A stretch of DNA of 64,000 bases from Chelativorans sp. (lineage in GTDB: Bacteria > Pseudomonadota > Alphaproteobacteria > Rhizobiales > Rhizobiaceae), in assembly GCF_031180965.1 (NCBI RefSeq), contig NZ_JAPSLH010000011.1, positions 1 through 64,000 of the forward strand. Direction: 5' to 3'. A program made the translations under genes and the position numbers. Position 1 is the stretch's first letter, and each line of letters starts with the position of its first letter. Shown here piece after piece: positions 9,356 through 18,960 of this stretch. The notes under the pieces are model-generated. The model did no database searches, was not told the origin of the DNA, and was given only the letters and a program-made list of their open reading frames with translations.

Positions 9356-9619
9356 ATGCAAGTCACACATCCATCCCAAACGTCGCCACATCTGGTCGCC
9401 CTGCGCTATCTCAGGGGTGAAACGCCGCTCCCTGCGGTGGTGGCCAGGGGGCAAGGCGGGATAACGGATCCGATGGCGGCCGAGGCCCGCCGCCTCGGCA
9501 TGCCCATCGTCATGGATCCTCCCCTGCTTGAGCCGCTCTTCGGGAACAAGCGCAACGGCGCCTACATCGCCCAGGATCTCTTATCGCCAGTCGTACGCCA
9601 CCTGTCCGCCTCGGCCTGA
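9356..9619 (+). CDS. Standalone FlhB/HrcU C-terminal-like protein (FhlX type)
   Basis: An 87-residue protein that resembles only the cytoplasmic C-terminal domain of the type III export switch FlhB/YscU/HrcU: SPHLVALRYLRGETPLPAVV, then ARRLGMPIVMDPPLLEPLF. I chose the ATG at 9356 because GGAGGAGG lies directly upstream and homology begins just after it; the frame is open from a GTG at 9233, but that extension has no family resemblance. The autocleavage NPTH motif of FlhB is not intact (TSPH at that position). Free-standing C-terminal paralogues of this kind are known beside flagellar genes in some bacteria. Here there are no flagellar or secretion genes in view, so it may be an orphan or a relic. 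Confidence 0.55.
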   Translation: MQVTHPSQTSPHLVALRYLRGETPLPAVVARGQGGITDPMAAEARRLGMPIVMDPPLLEPLFGNKRNGAYIAQDLLSPVVRHLSASA

Positions 9620-9745
9620 CATGGTTGGAGATCACCTGCTCTGGACTTATCATGGCTGCCGATACGGTCGCAGGCTATATCCAACGTTCTGAATAGCAGG
9701 AGCCGTAGTTGTTGGATAAGCAAGGGAACTGGTGAACCTCGCGCG

Positions 9746-10160
9746 TCACCGGCTGCACTCCCCATCGCGGCCGCGGATGAACCCGGGAGTGGATTCGGGC
9801 ATCACCAGCCAGTGATGCCGGCTCTGCTCGTAGACCGAGCGAGCCGGTGCGGGGAGCGCCGGATCGCCAATCGTGCCCACTGTCACTCCGATGATGTCGG
9901 GGAACGCGCTGGCCTTGCCGTAAAGCGTGCTTCCGCACGTCGGGCAGAAGCCGGTGATGTAAATGTAGCCGGAGTCCGTCGGGCGCGAACTCGCGCGCTT
10001 CTCCGGACACCGCAACGGCGTCGCGCGGATAATAGGCCATCGTGCCGAAGGGCGAGCCGCTGCGCTTCTGGCAATCGACGCAGTGGCACGCGACCACCGT
10101 CGGCTCGACGCCGTCTGCGATCGTGGCGGTTAGACTTCCGCACTGGCAACTCGCTTGCAT
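9746..10160 (-). pseudogene. GFA/CENP-V family zinc protein, frameshifted
   Basis: The start frame gives MQASCQCGSLTATIADG and CHCVDCQKRSGSPFGTMAYY, the two zinc-binding cysteine clusters of the glutathione-dependent formaldehyde-activating (GFA) fold. Near 9980 the frame shifts, and the neighbouring frame supplies GYIYITGFCPTCGSTLYGKA with the third CxxC, then SVYEQSRHHWLVMPESTPGF to the stop at 9746. The combined length of about 137 residues matches the family, so a single indel has probably inactivated the gene. A sequencing error cannot be excluded because all the motifs are well preserved. The biochemical function of most family members is unknown. Confidence 0.8.
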
Positions 10161-10687
10161 GGGCGGATCGTAACGCGCGGCCTCGATATAGGAAAGGCCG
10201 AAGCCCTCATTTTAGAGGAAGGGGCTAGGGTGCAGGGGTGCCGGGCTGCAAGCTCGCGCGCGCCGCGCACCACCAGCCTCCCTTGCAGCTCAGAAGCCAT
10301 TGGCTTGTGGAGTGACCGTCACCCGCATCCAAAGACACTGCAGTTGCACCCGCCCATGCGGGGGTCTCCGGTTTGAGTGGAGCAAGCAAGTGAGGTGTTC
10401 CGATAGTCGCCTGATAGGCCAGCCGCTGTGCGCCCCACATCGTAGCAAAGGTTGATCCTCGGTAGTCGGAAAGCGGACATGCTAAGCGGCCTAAATGGAG
10501 CTTGAAATTGTGAGGGAGGCTGAGTGTTGGATCGTCCGCATGCACATGAACGCTACTTCGGCGTGGGCAATACGACGGCGGCCACTCACGTTTGCGACAT
10601 TCCTGGCATCCACGGAGCCGATGAGGACCTTGGTTGACGCTATAGGACTTGGGAGCCACACTGCCGGAAACGCATAAGCCCAGAGTC
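10161..10687. other. Intergenic region, no gene recognised
   Basis: About 530 bp without a credible coding frame. A short hairpin CCCGC-CCAT-GCGGG lies at 10349-10362 in a C-rich context and could be a REP-like element, though only one copy was seen. A TTGACG box at 10635-10640 may be part of the promoter of the downstream Rrf2 gene. Confidence 0.35.
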
Positions 10688-11137
10688 ATGATATCTCAGA
10701 AAGCAAAATACGCACTCCGCGCCCTGATTGCGCTGGCCAGGAGCGCCCGCCCGGGCGAGGTGCTCCTGATCTCGCAGATCGCAGAGCAACAGCGCATCCC
10801 GCGCAAATTCCTCGAGCAGATCCTGCTCGACCTGAAGCATCACGGCATTGTTACCAGCAGGCGCGGCAAGGCCGGCGGCTATCTGCTCCTGAAGGATCCG
10901 GCCGAGATCAGCTTTGGCGAGGTGCTGCGAACCATCGATGGCCCAATTGCGCCGCTTCCGTGCTTGAGCCGCATGGCCTACCGGCGCTGTATCGACTGCC
11001 GCGAGGAGGAAAGCTGCGAGGTGCGGCGGGTGTTTGCGCGCGTTGCCGAGGCGACGCGCGCCGTGCTCGACCACACCACGATCGCCGATTGCGTCGGCAA
11101 GCCTGTGGAAGCGGAAGTGCGCGCACTGCTCGCCTGA
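10688..11137 (+). CDS. Rrf2 family regulator with cysteine cluster, sulfur-type
   Basis: A 149-residue Rrf2 winged-helix regulator starting MISQKAKYALRALIALARSA. The recognition helix region reads IAEQQRIPRKFLEQILLDLK, followed by the glycine-rich wing GIVTSRRGKAGGYLL. A C-terminal cysteine-rich loop (PCLSRMAYRRCIDCREEESC) could hold an iron-sulfur cluster, as in IscR and relatives, although many Rrf2 proteins sense O-acetylserine-type ligands instead. ATG at 10688 was chosen over an earlier GTG because the family always begins near MxxxxKYAL. It sits directly upstream of the sulfate ABC operon on the same strand and a 21-bp dyad lies between them, so control of sulfate uptake is the likely role. 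Confidence 0.9.
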   Translation: MISQKAKYALRALIALARSARPGEVLLISQIAEQQRIPRKFLEQILLDLKHHGIVTSRRGKAGGYLLLKDPAEISFGEVLRTIDGPIAPLPCLSRMAYRRCIDCREEESCEVRRVFARVAEATRAVLDHTTIADCVGKPVEAEVRALLA

Positions 11138-11190
11138 GGAAATCCTTTTCCAAGACAAGCCTTGATTTTGGGTGGCGCGGAGGTTTCCAT

Positions 11191-11211
11191 ACTCTACTTA
11201 CTAGATAGAGT
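11191..11211 (+). promoter_or_regulatory. Dyad, probable Rrf2 operator of the sulfate operon
   Basis: ACTCTA (11191-11196) and TAGAGT (11206-11211) form a perfect 6-bp inverted repeat with 9 bases between. The dyad is AT-rich inside GC-rich DNA and lies 25 bp ahead of the binding-protein ATG, which has AGGAGG upstream. Its position between the Rrf2 gene and the cys operon suggests that the Rrf2 protein binds here. Confidence 0.5.
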
Positions 11212-11235
11212 TAATGCGCTCACAAGGAGGCAGGC

Positions 11236-12255
11236 ATGACTCTCGACCGGAAATCACTTCTCTTCACCGCCGCGCTGGCGGCCATGGTTCAGTTCGGCGG
11301 ACTGGGCTTTGCCTTTGCCGACAGCACGATCCTGAATGTGTCCTACGATCCTACGCGCGAGTTCTACCGCGCTTTCGATGCCGCCTTCGCGGAGAAATGG
11401 AAGGCCGACACCGGAGAGACGGTGACCATCCAGACCTCCCATGGCTCCGGGGCGCAGGCACGCGCGGTGATCGACGGGCTTGAGGCCGATATCGTGACGC
11501 TCGCTCTCGAGGCTGACATAAACGCCATTGCCGAGAAGACAGGAAAGATCCCGGCCGATTGGCGCGGCCGCCTGCCCAACAACAACGCGCCCTACACCTC
11601 CACCATCGTCTTCCTGGTCCGCAAGGGAAACCCGAAGGCCATCAAGGATTGGGGCGACCTGATCAAGGACGAGGTTCAGGTGATCACGCCCAATCCGAAG
11701 ACCTCGGGCGGCGCACGCTGGAATTTCCTGGCCGCCTGGGCCTGGGCCGAACAGCAATTCGGCGGCGACGAAGCCAAGGTGCGCGACTATATCACCACGC
11801 TCTTCCGCCATGTGCCCGTGCTCGACACCGGCGCGCGCGGCGCGACGACCACCTTTGCCCAGCGTGGTATTGGAGATATGCTCCTTGCCTGGGAAAACGA
11901 GGCCTTCCTCTCCCTGCAGGAGCTGGGCCCCGACCAGTTCGAGATCATTGTGCCCTCAATCTCCATCAAGGCGGAGCCCCCGGTTGCGCTCGTTGACGGC
12001 AATGTCGACGCGAAAGGCACGCGAAAGGTGGCCGAGGCCTATCTCGACTTCCTTTATTCCAATACGGGGCAACAGCTTGCGGCCAAGCATTTCTATCGGC
12101 CCTCCAACCCTGAAGCGGCGGCGCCTGACGATATCCGGCGCTTCCCTGACCTGAAGCTGGTCAGCATTGACGATTTCGGCGGCTGGAAAGAGGTGCAACC
12201 GCGCTTCTTCGGCGATGGCGGGATCTTCGACCAGATCTACAAGCCGGGGAGATAG
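11236..12255 (+). CDS. cysP: Sulfate/thiosulfate ABC transporter substrate-binding protein
   Basis: A 339-residue periplasmic sulfate-binding protein (Sbp/CysP type). The signal peptide is [20 protein letters not shown] with cleavage likely after AFA. Family landmarks include [20 protein letters not shown], the sulfate-contacting [40 protein letters not shown] and [11 protein letters not shown]. Length and motifs are normal. It is the first gene of a tightly packed operon (2 bp to cysT) giving a complete importer. An Rrf2-type dyad just upstream suggests sulfur-responsive control. I cannot separate sulfate-preferring Sbp from thiosulfate-preferring CysP by eye. Confidence 0.95.
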   Translation: MTLDRKSLLFTAALAAMVQFGGLGFAFADSTILNVSYDPTREFYRAFDAAFAEKWKADTGETVTIQTSHGSGAQARAVIDGLEADIVTLALEADINAIAEKTGKIPADWRGRLPNNNAPYTSTIVFLVRKGNPKAIKDWGDLIKDEVQVITPNPKTSGGARWNFLAAWAWAEQQFGGDEAKVRDYITTLFRHVPVLDTGARGATTTFAQRGIGDMLLAWENEAFLSLQELGPDQFEIIVPSISIKAEPPVALVDGNVDAKGTRKVAEAYLDFLYSNTGQQLAAKHFYRPSNPEAAAPDDIRRFPDLKLVSIDDFGGWKEVQPRFFGDGGIFDQIYKPGR

Positions 12256-12257
12256 GC

Positions 12258-13118
12258 ATGGCCGCCGCGCTCACCGGCGCGGGGTGGCGATTTCGGCGGC
12301 CGAGCGTCATTCCGGGTTTCGGTCTGACGCTCGGCTTCACGCTCGTCTACCTTTCGCTGATCGTACTGATCCCGCTTTCGGGCATCGTCTGGCGTTCCGC
12401 ATCGCTGGGCACCGCCCAATTCTGGGCAATCGCCACCGACGAGCGCACCGTTAAGGCGCTGAAGATCAGTTTCGGCGCCTCGCTGCTGGCCGCCACGGTG
12501 AACGTTCTTTTCGGCACGGTGGTGGCCTGGGTTCTCGTGCGGTACCGTTTCCCCGGGCGGCGCCTGGTCGATGCGGTGGTCGATCTCCCCTTCGCCCTGC
12601 CCACTGCGGTGGCGGGAATAGCACTGACCGCGATCTATGCGCCCAACGGGTGGATCGGCAGCCTGCTTGCTCCCTACGGAATCAAGGTGGCCTTCACGCC
12701 GCTTGGCATTGTCATCGCTTTGATCTTCATCGGGCTCCCCTTCGTGGTGCGGACCGTCCAGCCGGTCATGGAGGAGATCGACAAGGAGGTGGAGGAAGTG
12801 GCCGCCACTCTCGGCGCCCACCGCTTCCAGACGATTGCACGCGTCATCCTGCCTGGCTTGGCGCCGGCGATCCTGACGGGCTACGCTCTCGCCTTCGCGC
12901 GGGCGGTGGGCGAATACGGCTCGGTGATCTTCATCGCCGGCAATATTCCCTATGTTTCGGAGATAGCTCCGCTCCTGATCGTCATCCGGCTCGAAGAGTA
13001 TGATTACGCCGCTGCCACCGGCATCGCGGCAATCATGCTCGCCATCTCCTTCGCCATGCTCTTCGTGATCAATCTGCTCCAGGCCTGGAGCCGCAGGAGG
13101 TACGGCTATGGCGGTTGA
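12258..13118 (+). CDS. cysT: Sulfate ABC transporter permease CysT (CysU)
   Basis: A 286-residue inner-membrane permease with about six hydrophobic helices. It begins with the family's basic N-terminus, and the cytoplasmic EAA loop reads [20 protein letters not shown]. Other conserved features are [20 protein letters not shown] and the end-proximal [15 protein letters not shown]. It forms the translocation pore with CysW and is energised by CysA. The gene starts two bases after the binding-protein stop and overlaps cysW by 11 bp, which indicates translational coupling. Confidence 0.95.
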   Translation: MAAALTGAGWRFRRPSVIPGFGLTLGFTLVYLSLIVLIPLSGIVWRSASLGTAQFWAIATDERTVKALKISFGASLLAATVNVLFGTVVAWVLVRYRFPGRRLVDAVVDLPFALPTAVAGIALTAIYAPNGWIGSLLAPYGIKVAFTPLGIVIALIFIGLPFVVRTVQPVMEEIDKEVEEVAATLGAHRFQTIARVILPGLAPAILTGYALAFARAVGEYGSVIFIAGNIPYVSEIAPLLIVIRLEEYDYAAATGIAAIMLAISFAMLFVINLLQAWSRRRYGYGG

Positions 13119-13995
13119 AGCCTTCCTTTCAGCCGCAATTGCGCACAGCGCGCGGCCTGTCGCAACGGCGACGGGCGAGCGCGCCGGTATTCGCCTCCTC
13201 CTGATCGCGATCGCGCTCGCCTTTCTCGGATTCTTCCTGTTCCTGCCGCTCGTCGCAGTTTTCGTCGAAGCATTTCGGGAGGGGGCCGCCGCCTATGCCG
13301 CGTCGCTGGCGGAACCCGAAACGGCGGCGGCGATCCGGCTCACGCTCACCGTCGCGGCGATCGCCGTGCCGCTGAACCTGGTCTTCGGAGTGGCGGCGGC
13401 CTGGTCGATCGCCAAGTTCGAGTTCAAGGGCAAGGCCTTCCTGATCACCCTCATTGATCTGCCCTTTTCCGTTTCACCGGTGATAGCGGGACTTGTCTAT
13501 GTGCTTCTGTTCGGGGCGGGCAGTGCGCTTGGACCGTGGCTGAAAGCCCATGGGATCGAGGTTCTTTTCGCGGTGCCCGGCATCGTGCTCGCGACCGTCT
13601 TCGTAACGTTCCCCTTCGTCGCCCGCGAACTGATCCCGCTGATGCAGGAGCAGGGCAGCGGCGACGAGGAGGCGGCGATCTCGCTCGGCGCTTCCGGTTG
13701 GCAGACATTCTGGCACGTCACCCTGCCCAATATCCGCTGGGGGCTCCTCTACGGCGTGCTCCTTTGCAACGCGCGGGCGATGGGTGAATTCGGAGCGGTG
13801 TCGGTGGTGTCCGGCCGCATCCGCGGACTCACCAACACCATGCCGCTGCAGGTGGAGATTCTCTACAACGAGTATAATTCGGTTGCCGCCTTCGCCGTGG
13901 CGTCCCTGCTGGCGATGCTGGCGCTTGTGACGCTCGGACTCAAGAGCCTGCTCGAACACCGTTTCGCCGACGCGATCGCCGCCAAAAACCATTAG
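13108..13995 (+). CDS. cysW: Sulfate ABC transporter permease CysW
   Basis: A 295-residue partner permease of CysT. Conserved parts are [20 protein letters not shown], the EAA loop [20 protein letters not shown], and [20 protein letters not shown] near the C-terminus, followed by the usual [20 protein letters not shown]. It starts inside the 3' end of cysT. The N-terminal 25 residues are alanine-rich and variable, so a slightly later start is possible. Together with CysT it makes the heterodimeric channel. Confidence 0.95.
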   Translation: MAVEAFLSAAIAHSARPVATATGERAGIRLLLIAIALAFLGFFLFLPLVAVFVEAFREGAAAYAASLAEPETAAAIRLTLTVAAIAVPLNLVFGVAAAWSIAKFEFKGKAFLITLIDLPFSVSPVIAGLVYVLLFGAGSALGPWLKAHGIEVLFAVPGIVLATVFVTFPFVARELIPLMQEQGSGDEEAAISLGASGWQTFWHVTLPNIRWGLLYGVLLCNARAMGEFGAVSVVSGRIRGLTNTMPLQVEILYNEYNSVAAFAVASLLAMLALVTLGLKSLLEHRFADAIAAKNH

Positions 13996-14005
13996 GAGTT
14001 GCGCC

Positions 14006-15121
14006 ATGGATGTTTCGATCCGGAAGGTCCGGAAGGAATTCGACCGCTTCGCGGCACTTCATGAGGTCTCGCTCGACATCGCTTCCGGCGAGCTGATCGC
14101 GCTGCTTGGCCCCTCTGGCTCGGGCAAGACGACCTTGCTGCGCCTGATCGCCGGGTTGGAGAGCCCGAGCGCAGGCGCCATCTTTTTCGGCGAGGAGGAT
14201 GCCTCCCGCAAAAGCGTGCAGGAGCGCAATGTTGGCTTCGTCTTCCAGCACTACGCGCTGTTCCGGCACATGACAGTGGCGCAGAATGTCGGCTTCGGCC
14301 TGAAAGTTCGGCCGGCTGCAACCCGTCCGCCAAAGGCGGAGATCCGGCGCCGGGCGGATGAGCTCCTGGAGCTCGTGCAGCTCTCCGGACTTGGAGGCCG
14401 CTACCCGCATCAGCTTTCCGGCGGTCAGCGCCAGCGCGTGGCCCTCGCCCGCGCGCTCGCCATCGAGCCGCGGGTGCTTCTTCTCGACGAGCCCTTCGGC
14501 GCGCTCGATGCGCAGGTGCGGCGCGAACTGCGCCGCTGGCTGCGGGGGATCCACGATGCTACGGGGCATACCACCGTCTTCGTAACGCACGACCAGGAGG
14601 AAGCCCTCGAGCTCGCCGATCGCGTGGTAGTGATGAGCCAGGGGCGCATCGAGCAGATCGGCACGGCAGACGAGATCTATGACAGCCCTAACTCACCCTT
14701 CGTCTTCGGGTTCATCGGCGATTCCAGCAGGCTTCCCGTGCGCGTGGCGAACGGCCAGCTCTGGCTGCAGGATCGCACGATCGGCCTTGCCGCCCGCGGG
14801 ATTCCAGACGGGGACGCGACGCTCTATTTCCGTCCGCATCAAATCGAGCTTCTTGATGGCTGCGGCGGCTGCATAGCGGGAACCGTGGTGGCGAGCCGCC
14901 GCGTTGCGGCTTCAAGGCGGGTGGAGCTGGAGGTCGGAGGGGAGCGCCACCGGGTCGAAATCGAGCTGCCTGCCGGTGATCCGGCAGCGGGCAAGAGCCG
15001 GATCGCCTTCCGCCCGAAGCGCTGGGCCGTTTTTCCCGATCGCCTCGCCGGTCAGCCGGGCTTGGCGGAGAGAAATGTCCCGGGCAGGCCGGAGCCGGAA
15101 CTGGCTCTGACGGGGGTCTGA
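14006..15121 (+). CDS. cysA: Sulfate/thiosulfate ABC transporter ATPase CysA
   Basis: A 371-residue ABC ATPase. Walker A is [20 protein letters not shown], the Q-loop is [13 protein letters not shown], the signature is [15 protein letters not shown], Walker B is [12 protein letters not shown], and the switch histidine is [22 protein letters not shown]-terminal TOBE-like regulatory domain follows (residues about 240-355), as in CysA. It hydrolyses ATP to drive sulfate import through CysTW. It lies ten bases after cysW with a GGAG-type site and completes the four-gene importer. This is the only ABC ATPase gene in the whole window. Confidence 0.96.
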   Translation: MDVSIRKVRKEFDRFAALHEVSLDIASGELIALLGPSGSGKTTLLRLIAGLESPSAGAIFFGEEDASRKSVQERNVGFVFQHYALFRHMTVAQNVGFGLKVRPAATRPPKAEIRRRADELLELVQLSGLGGRYPHQLSGGQRQRVALARALAIEPRVLLLDEPFGALDAQVRRELRRWLRGIHDATGHTTVFVTHDQEEALELADRVVVMSQGRIEQIGTADEIYDSPNSPFVFGFIGDSSRLPVRVANGQLWLQDRTIGLAARGIPDGDATLYFRPHQIELLDGCGGCIAGTVVASRRVAASRRVELEVGGERHRVEIELPAGDPAAGKSRIAFRPKRWAVFPDRLAGQPGLAERNVPGRPEPELALTGV

Positions 15122-15241
15122 GCCGAAGCGGTACCACTGGCAGGCGGCTGCTTCTTGGCGTCCCGATGGTATGGGCGCGCTAGTCCTCCTTCGTCGGCAC
15201 ATGCTATTGGGTCGGCTCGGCAAACGGAGACGCATGCGCAG

Positions 15242-16971
15242 ATGATATTCGAGCAGGCCGCGATTCTTCTGCTGCTTGCGGGCCAGCTCGTCATCTTCGC
15301 CTCCGACCGCTTCCGGATGGAGGTGGTTGCTCTCGGCGGCTTGTGTCTGGGGATCCTCTTGGGGATCGTTCCCGGGGAAACCGCCTTCCTCGGTTTTGCC
15401 AATCCGGCCTTCGTCACGGTCGTGGAAATCCTGCTGATCGTTCCCGTCCTCGGACGCTCGGGTCTATTGGACCGTCTTGCGGCGCGCCTGCCCGCCGAAA
15501 CACTCGGCCATACTGGCGTGCTTGCGCTTCTATGCGTCATCACCGCGGCCATATCCGCTTTCATGAATAATATTGGCGCGCTTGCGCTCATGATCCCGGT
15601 CGTCAGCAGCGTCTGCCAGTCTGCGCGGATCGACCGGCGGCAGGTTTTGATGCCGGTAAGCTTCGCCGCCCTGCTTGGCGGGCTGTGTTCGATCATCGGC
15701 ACACCGGCAAACCTGCTCGTGAGCCAGCAGCTTGCGGCGCAGACGGGCGAGGGCTTTGCATTCTTCGATATCGCCTATGCCGGCGTGCCCACGGCCGTGG
15801 CGGGATTGGCCGCCATCCTCTGGTGGAGCCGTAAGGCGCTGGCTTTGCCTCACGAAAAGGACCAGACGGCCACACCATCGTCACGCCTCGTCGTCAGCGA
15901 GTCGCAATCCCTGAGGGGTCTCCCTTGTGCGGCTTGGCGGCAGACGCATTCCCCGCCCGCATCCATGCGCTTCGCCGGCATGGCCGGAACGTGATGTTCC
16001 AGCGTCCCGGAACGATTGTCGAAGCGCACGACCACCTCCTGGTCAGCGCCGATCTGCCGGCACTGGAAGGCTGGCTCGCGGACGGCGCGGCAGGGCTTGC
16101 AGCGCAGGAGGCGCCCGCACCGGCGGGCAGGTGGATCGAGGCTGTGATCATGCCCGAAAGCACGATCGTCGGCTCGTCCCTCGCCACTTTGGAAAGCTTT
16201 GCTCAGCGCGGCATCACCGTCGCGGCGGTCGCCACGCAGAACCCGCGCATCGAAGGAGGCTTCGCTGATGTCCGACTTGGCATCGGCGATATTCTCTATC
16301 TGCACGGCGATCCGGAGGCAGTGCGCCAGACGGCCGATGAGTCGGAGATCCTCCTGCTGTGGCCGCGCGCCGAGCAACCGGCTGCAAAAACCTCGTGGTT
16401 GGCAGCCGCAGTTTTTGCGCTCGGCGTTCTGCTCACTGCATTCGGCGTGGCCCCTCCGGAGCTTGCATTCGGGCTGGTAGTGATCGTCCTTGCCGGGACA
16501 GGCACGCTTGACCTCCGCCGCGGCCTGGCAGAGCTCAACTGGTCGATCCTGATCATGCTGGCGGCGCTGATCCCTCTGGGGCTGGCCGTACAAAGCACCG
16601 GTGCCGCCGCCGTCGTCGCCAATCTGTTGACATCCGCCCTTCCTCCCGACGAGCCCCTCGTCCTCCTTGCGGCGGTGCTTGGACTGGCGGTCGCCATCAC
16701 TCCCTTCGTGAACAATGCCTCGACAGCGATCGTGCTCGGCCCCATCGCGGTGAGTGTCGCCCAATCCGCTTCACTGCCTTTAGAACCCTTTCTGCTCGCG
16801 GTCGCCATTGGCGCTTCCATCGATTTTCTGACCCCGGTCGGCCACCACAACAACACAGTCGTCATGGGATTGGCCGGCTACCGCTTTTTCGATTTCGCCA
16901 GAACCGGCTGGCCGATTGCTTTTGCGTCGTTCCTCGCCGCTTTGATCGCAATATGGCTGGTTTGGCTGTGA
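15242..16971 (+). pseudogene. SLC13 family (DASS-type) permease with RCK_C domain, frameshifted
   Basis: The 5' part (ATG at 15242) reads as a sodium:sulfate/dicarboxylate symporter-type permease: LAGQLVIFASDRFRMEVVAL, GFANPAFVTVVEILLIVPVL and FAALLGGLCSIIGTPANLLV. Near 15870 an indel shifts the frame. The other frame then supplies TIVTPRRQRVAIPEGSPLCG, a TrkA_C/RCK_C-like regulatory segment (WIEAVIMPESTIVGSSLATL), and the second transport repeat ending GASIDFLTPVGHHNNTVVMG. The two frames together give a full-length protein of about 575 residues, so a single-base event separates an otherwise healthy gene. It could be a real recent mutation or a sequencing error. Its place directly behind cysA suggests an alternative sulfate transporter. 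Confidence 0.82.
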
Positions 16972-17249
16972 GTTGAGAACCACACGGTAAGACATGGACC
17001 CGTTCCCAGCTCCGGATATGCTCTGGTCATCACTCAGAGACTGGACGACCTGCTTACTTAACGGAACTCTGCTATCACGCTGTTGGTGTAGGATGGGGCC
17101 TACTTCCGGCCCCAGCTGTAGCGTTGGCGCTCGCCGGTTCTAAAGGCATCTTGAGGTGCCAGTCTTTGCCAGGTCCAACGCTCTCAGGCTTTAGATTGAC
17201 CAATGACCATGCCTAACCCCCGTCAGGGCACGTGGGAGCGACCGAGGCT

Positions 17250-17518
17250 TTACGCGTCCTCCGAGGTGAATTCGTAAATGCCGATTTGGCCGTACTCGCA
17301 GAATCCGAGCAGCTCGTAAACCGACTTTCCCATCGGAGATGCAGCGATAACCGCCAGATCGTTTCCCATTGAGGGCGGTGCCAAGAACCCGGGACACCGT
17401 GCAGCCGGAGCCGTGAGACTACTTCGGCGATCGCGCTGTCCACCTCGTCTGGGGCGAGATGAGCCTGAACCACCGCATTGTGGTAATCGATAGGTGAGCC
17501 TCCAATGGTCCAGCACAA
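17250..17518 (-). pseudogene. GNAT acetyltransferase relic with internal deletion
   Basis: The N-terminal side reads TIGGSPIDYHNAVVQAHLAP and SRLRLHGVPGSWH. After a frame change the C-terminal GNAT end follows: LAVIAASPMGKSVYELLGFC, then EYGQIGIYEFTSEDA. The whole acetyl-CoA binding core between them (about 100 residues in intact members) is missing, so this is a deletion remnant. It is next to an MFS relic and the diverged 180-bp repeat. Confidence 0.6.
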
Positions 17519-17528
17519 GTGAGCGTCG

Positions 17529-17711
17529 TCATTGCGGCCACCACATCAAGGAGAGAGCACTGCTGAAGAAGGAAGCGACCTTGGTCTGCTGAATGGCTCG
17601 TTTAAGGGAACTCATTTTGAGGCGTGCCGTGTCCAGACACATCTTTCCCGCATCGCTTTGTAGATTGAGAAACAGCGGAGCGGATACGGCTGCTGTAGCG
17701 GCGATGCCCCA
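17529..17711. repeat. Diverged direct repeat, copy 1 (MFS gene end)
   Basis: This block and the one at 24411-24590 align end to end in the same orientation with only scattered substitutions and one 2-bp gap. Shared runs include TGAGGCGTGCCGTGTCCAGA, CGCATCGCTTTGT and TAGCGGCGATGCCCCA. It covers the last helix and stop region of an MFS permease plus a little downstream DNA. Confidence 0.8.
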
Positions 17712-17870
17712 AAACGCATACCGAAACTCCTCAGGCCCAAAAATATGCTGGTCACGCCAGGCGAGCGCCAGGTTGAGCAGCAAGGCGCCAACGGCAGTAC
17801 CGATGCTCTGGGATATTTGCTGAGCCGTACTCGCAAGGGCGGTTGCGCGGCTCATCTGCTCCTTCTCCGT
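17529..17870 (-). pseudogene. MFS transporter (EmrB/QacA type) C-terminal relic
   Basis: Only the last transmembrane region of a drug-efflux-type MFS permease remains: SRATALASTAQQISQSIGTA, then VGALLLNLALAW, then WGIAATAAVSAPLFLNLQSD. After SDAGK the natural end of the protein (DVSGHGTPQNEFP then stop) is in the neighbouring frame, so the 3' end carries an indel too. The upstream eleven or so helices are absent. The final 180 bases, including about 60 bp of downstream flank, recur at 24.4 kb. Confidence 0.65.
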
Positions 17871-17974
17871 CGCAGATGGGCACTTTTGGCCCTTTTCCAA
17901 TGCAGGGGATTTGAGCCGTTCGCCATCTCCCGGCCATGGATGATGTAGCCGGTGTTTTTTGGCCCCACCGATGA

Positions 17975-18859
17975 TCAGCCGCAGAACCACTCGATGAACG
18001 CCTGGAGCTTTGGCGGTTGATTGCGCGAGGGATAATACAGGTGGAACTGGTGAGCTGCCGGCTCGAATTGTTTCAGAAGCTCAACCACGTCCCCTGAACT
18101 CGCGGCGGGTGTTCCCGTGACCCGATACCGTTGGGCGATGCCCAACCCCTCCTGCACGGCGAGGCCAATGTGGTCGTCGTCGTTGAACACCAGGCGCGGT
18201 GATGGGTCGATCTGAAGTATCTCACCTTCGACATTGAAGGTCAGTGGCACCAGCCGCTGGCTGCCTGGGAGCCGAAAGCGGATGATGGCGTGGGCCGCGA
18301 GATCCGCCGGATGTTGGGGGGTACCAGCAGTTTCCAGGTATGTGCGCGAAGCGACGGTCACCCGGCGCAGCTTCGGGCCGATGGGTCGAGCGATCATGTC
18401 CATCTCCAACGCGTCCGGAAAACGGATGCCGGCATCAAATCCGCCGGCCACGATATCTGTCAGGCGATCGTCCGATGTGAGTTCAAGTGCAATTCCGGGG
18501 TAACGCCGGACAAAGCCGGGCAGCTGCGGCACGATACAGACCTGAGCCGCCAGCCGTGACAGATTGATGCGCAGATTGCCGGCCGGCTGCTTCCCGAGCG
18601 CCTGGATTCCCTCGATCGCACCCGTGATTTGGTCAAAGGCGGTGTCTACATTGTCGAGCAGGATTCGACCCGCCTCGGTCAGTCGGACGCTGCGGCTGGT
18701 GCGTTCGAAAACTCTAACCCCCAAAAGAGCTTCAAGCTGCCGGATTTTCTGCGAGACAGCGGAAGGTGTGACTCCGAGCGGGCCTGACGCGGCTGTAAAA
18801 CCGCCCTTCGTCGCGACTATGCGGAATACCGGCAGCAACGAGAAGAGTTCCGGTCGCAT
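17975..18859 (-). CDS. LysR family transcriptional regulator
   Basis: A 294-residue LysR protein. The ATG at 18859 was chosen because family homology starts at MRPELFSLLPVFRIVATKGG; a longer open frame upstream has no similarity and would run towards the divergent gene. The HTH reads GPLGVTPSAVSQKIRQLEAL, and the effector domain includes GFDAGIRFPDALEMDMIARP and VQEGLGIAQRYRV. The gene is divergent from the serine hydrolase gene with about 100 bp between the two starts, so it likely controls that gene and itself. Effector unknown. Confidence 0.88.
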   Translation of the reverse strand: MRPELFSLLPVFRIVATKGGFTAASGPLGVTPSAVSQKIRQLEALLGVRVFERTSRSVRLTEAGRILLDNVDTAFDQITGAIEGIQALGKQPAGNLRINLSRLAAQVCIVPQLPGFVRRYPGIALELTSDDRLTDIVAGGFDAGIRFPDALEMDMIARPIGPKLRRVTVASRTYLETAGTPQHPADLAAHAIIRFRLPGSQRLVPLTFNVEGEILQIDPSPRLVFNDDDHIGLAVQEGLGIAQRYRVTGTPAASSGDVVELLKQFEPAAHQFHLYYPSRNQPPKLQAFIEWFCG

Positions 18860-18960
18860 CGTATAGTTCCGCTTCAAGGCCCTTTTAGCATGCGCCGGCT
18901 CAACTTCGCGATCAAGATGCGGCAATCGTAGCGGAACCACTTCCTGACCTGGAGTACCGA

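Noticed and set aside
10349-10362. CCCGC-CCAT-GCGGG hairpin as a REP element or CRISPR-like repeat
   Set aside because: Only one copy was seen in the window; no array or spacing pattern.
10225-10689. 154-residue minus-strand frame
   Set aside because: Composition is low-complexity, no motif or ribosome site is seen, and it overlaps the start and upstream region of the Rrf2 gene.
11254-11811. 185-residue minus-strand frame in the sulfate-binding protein gene
   Set aside because: Antisense shadow of a clearly conserved gene.
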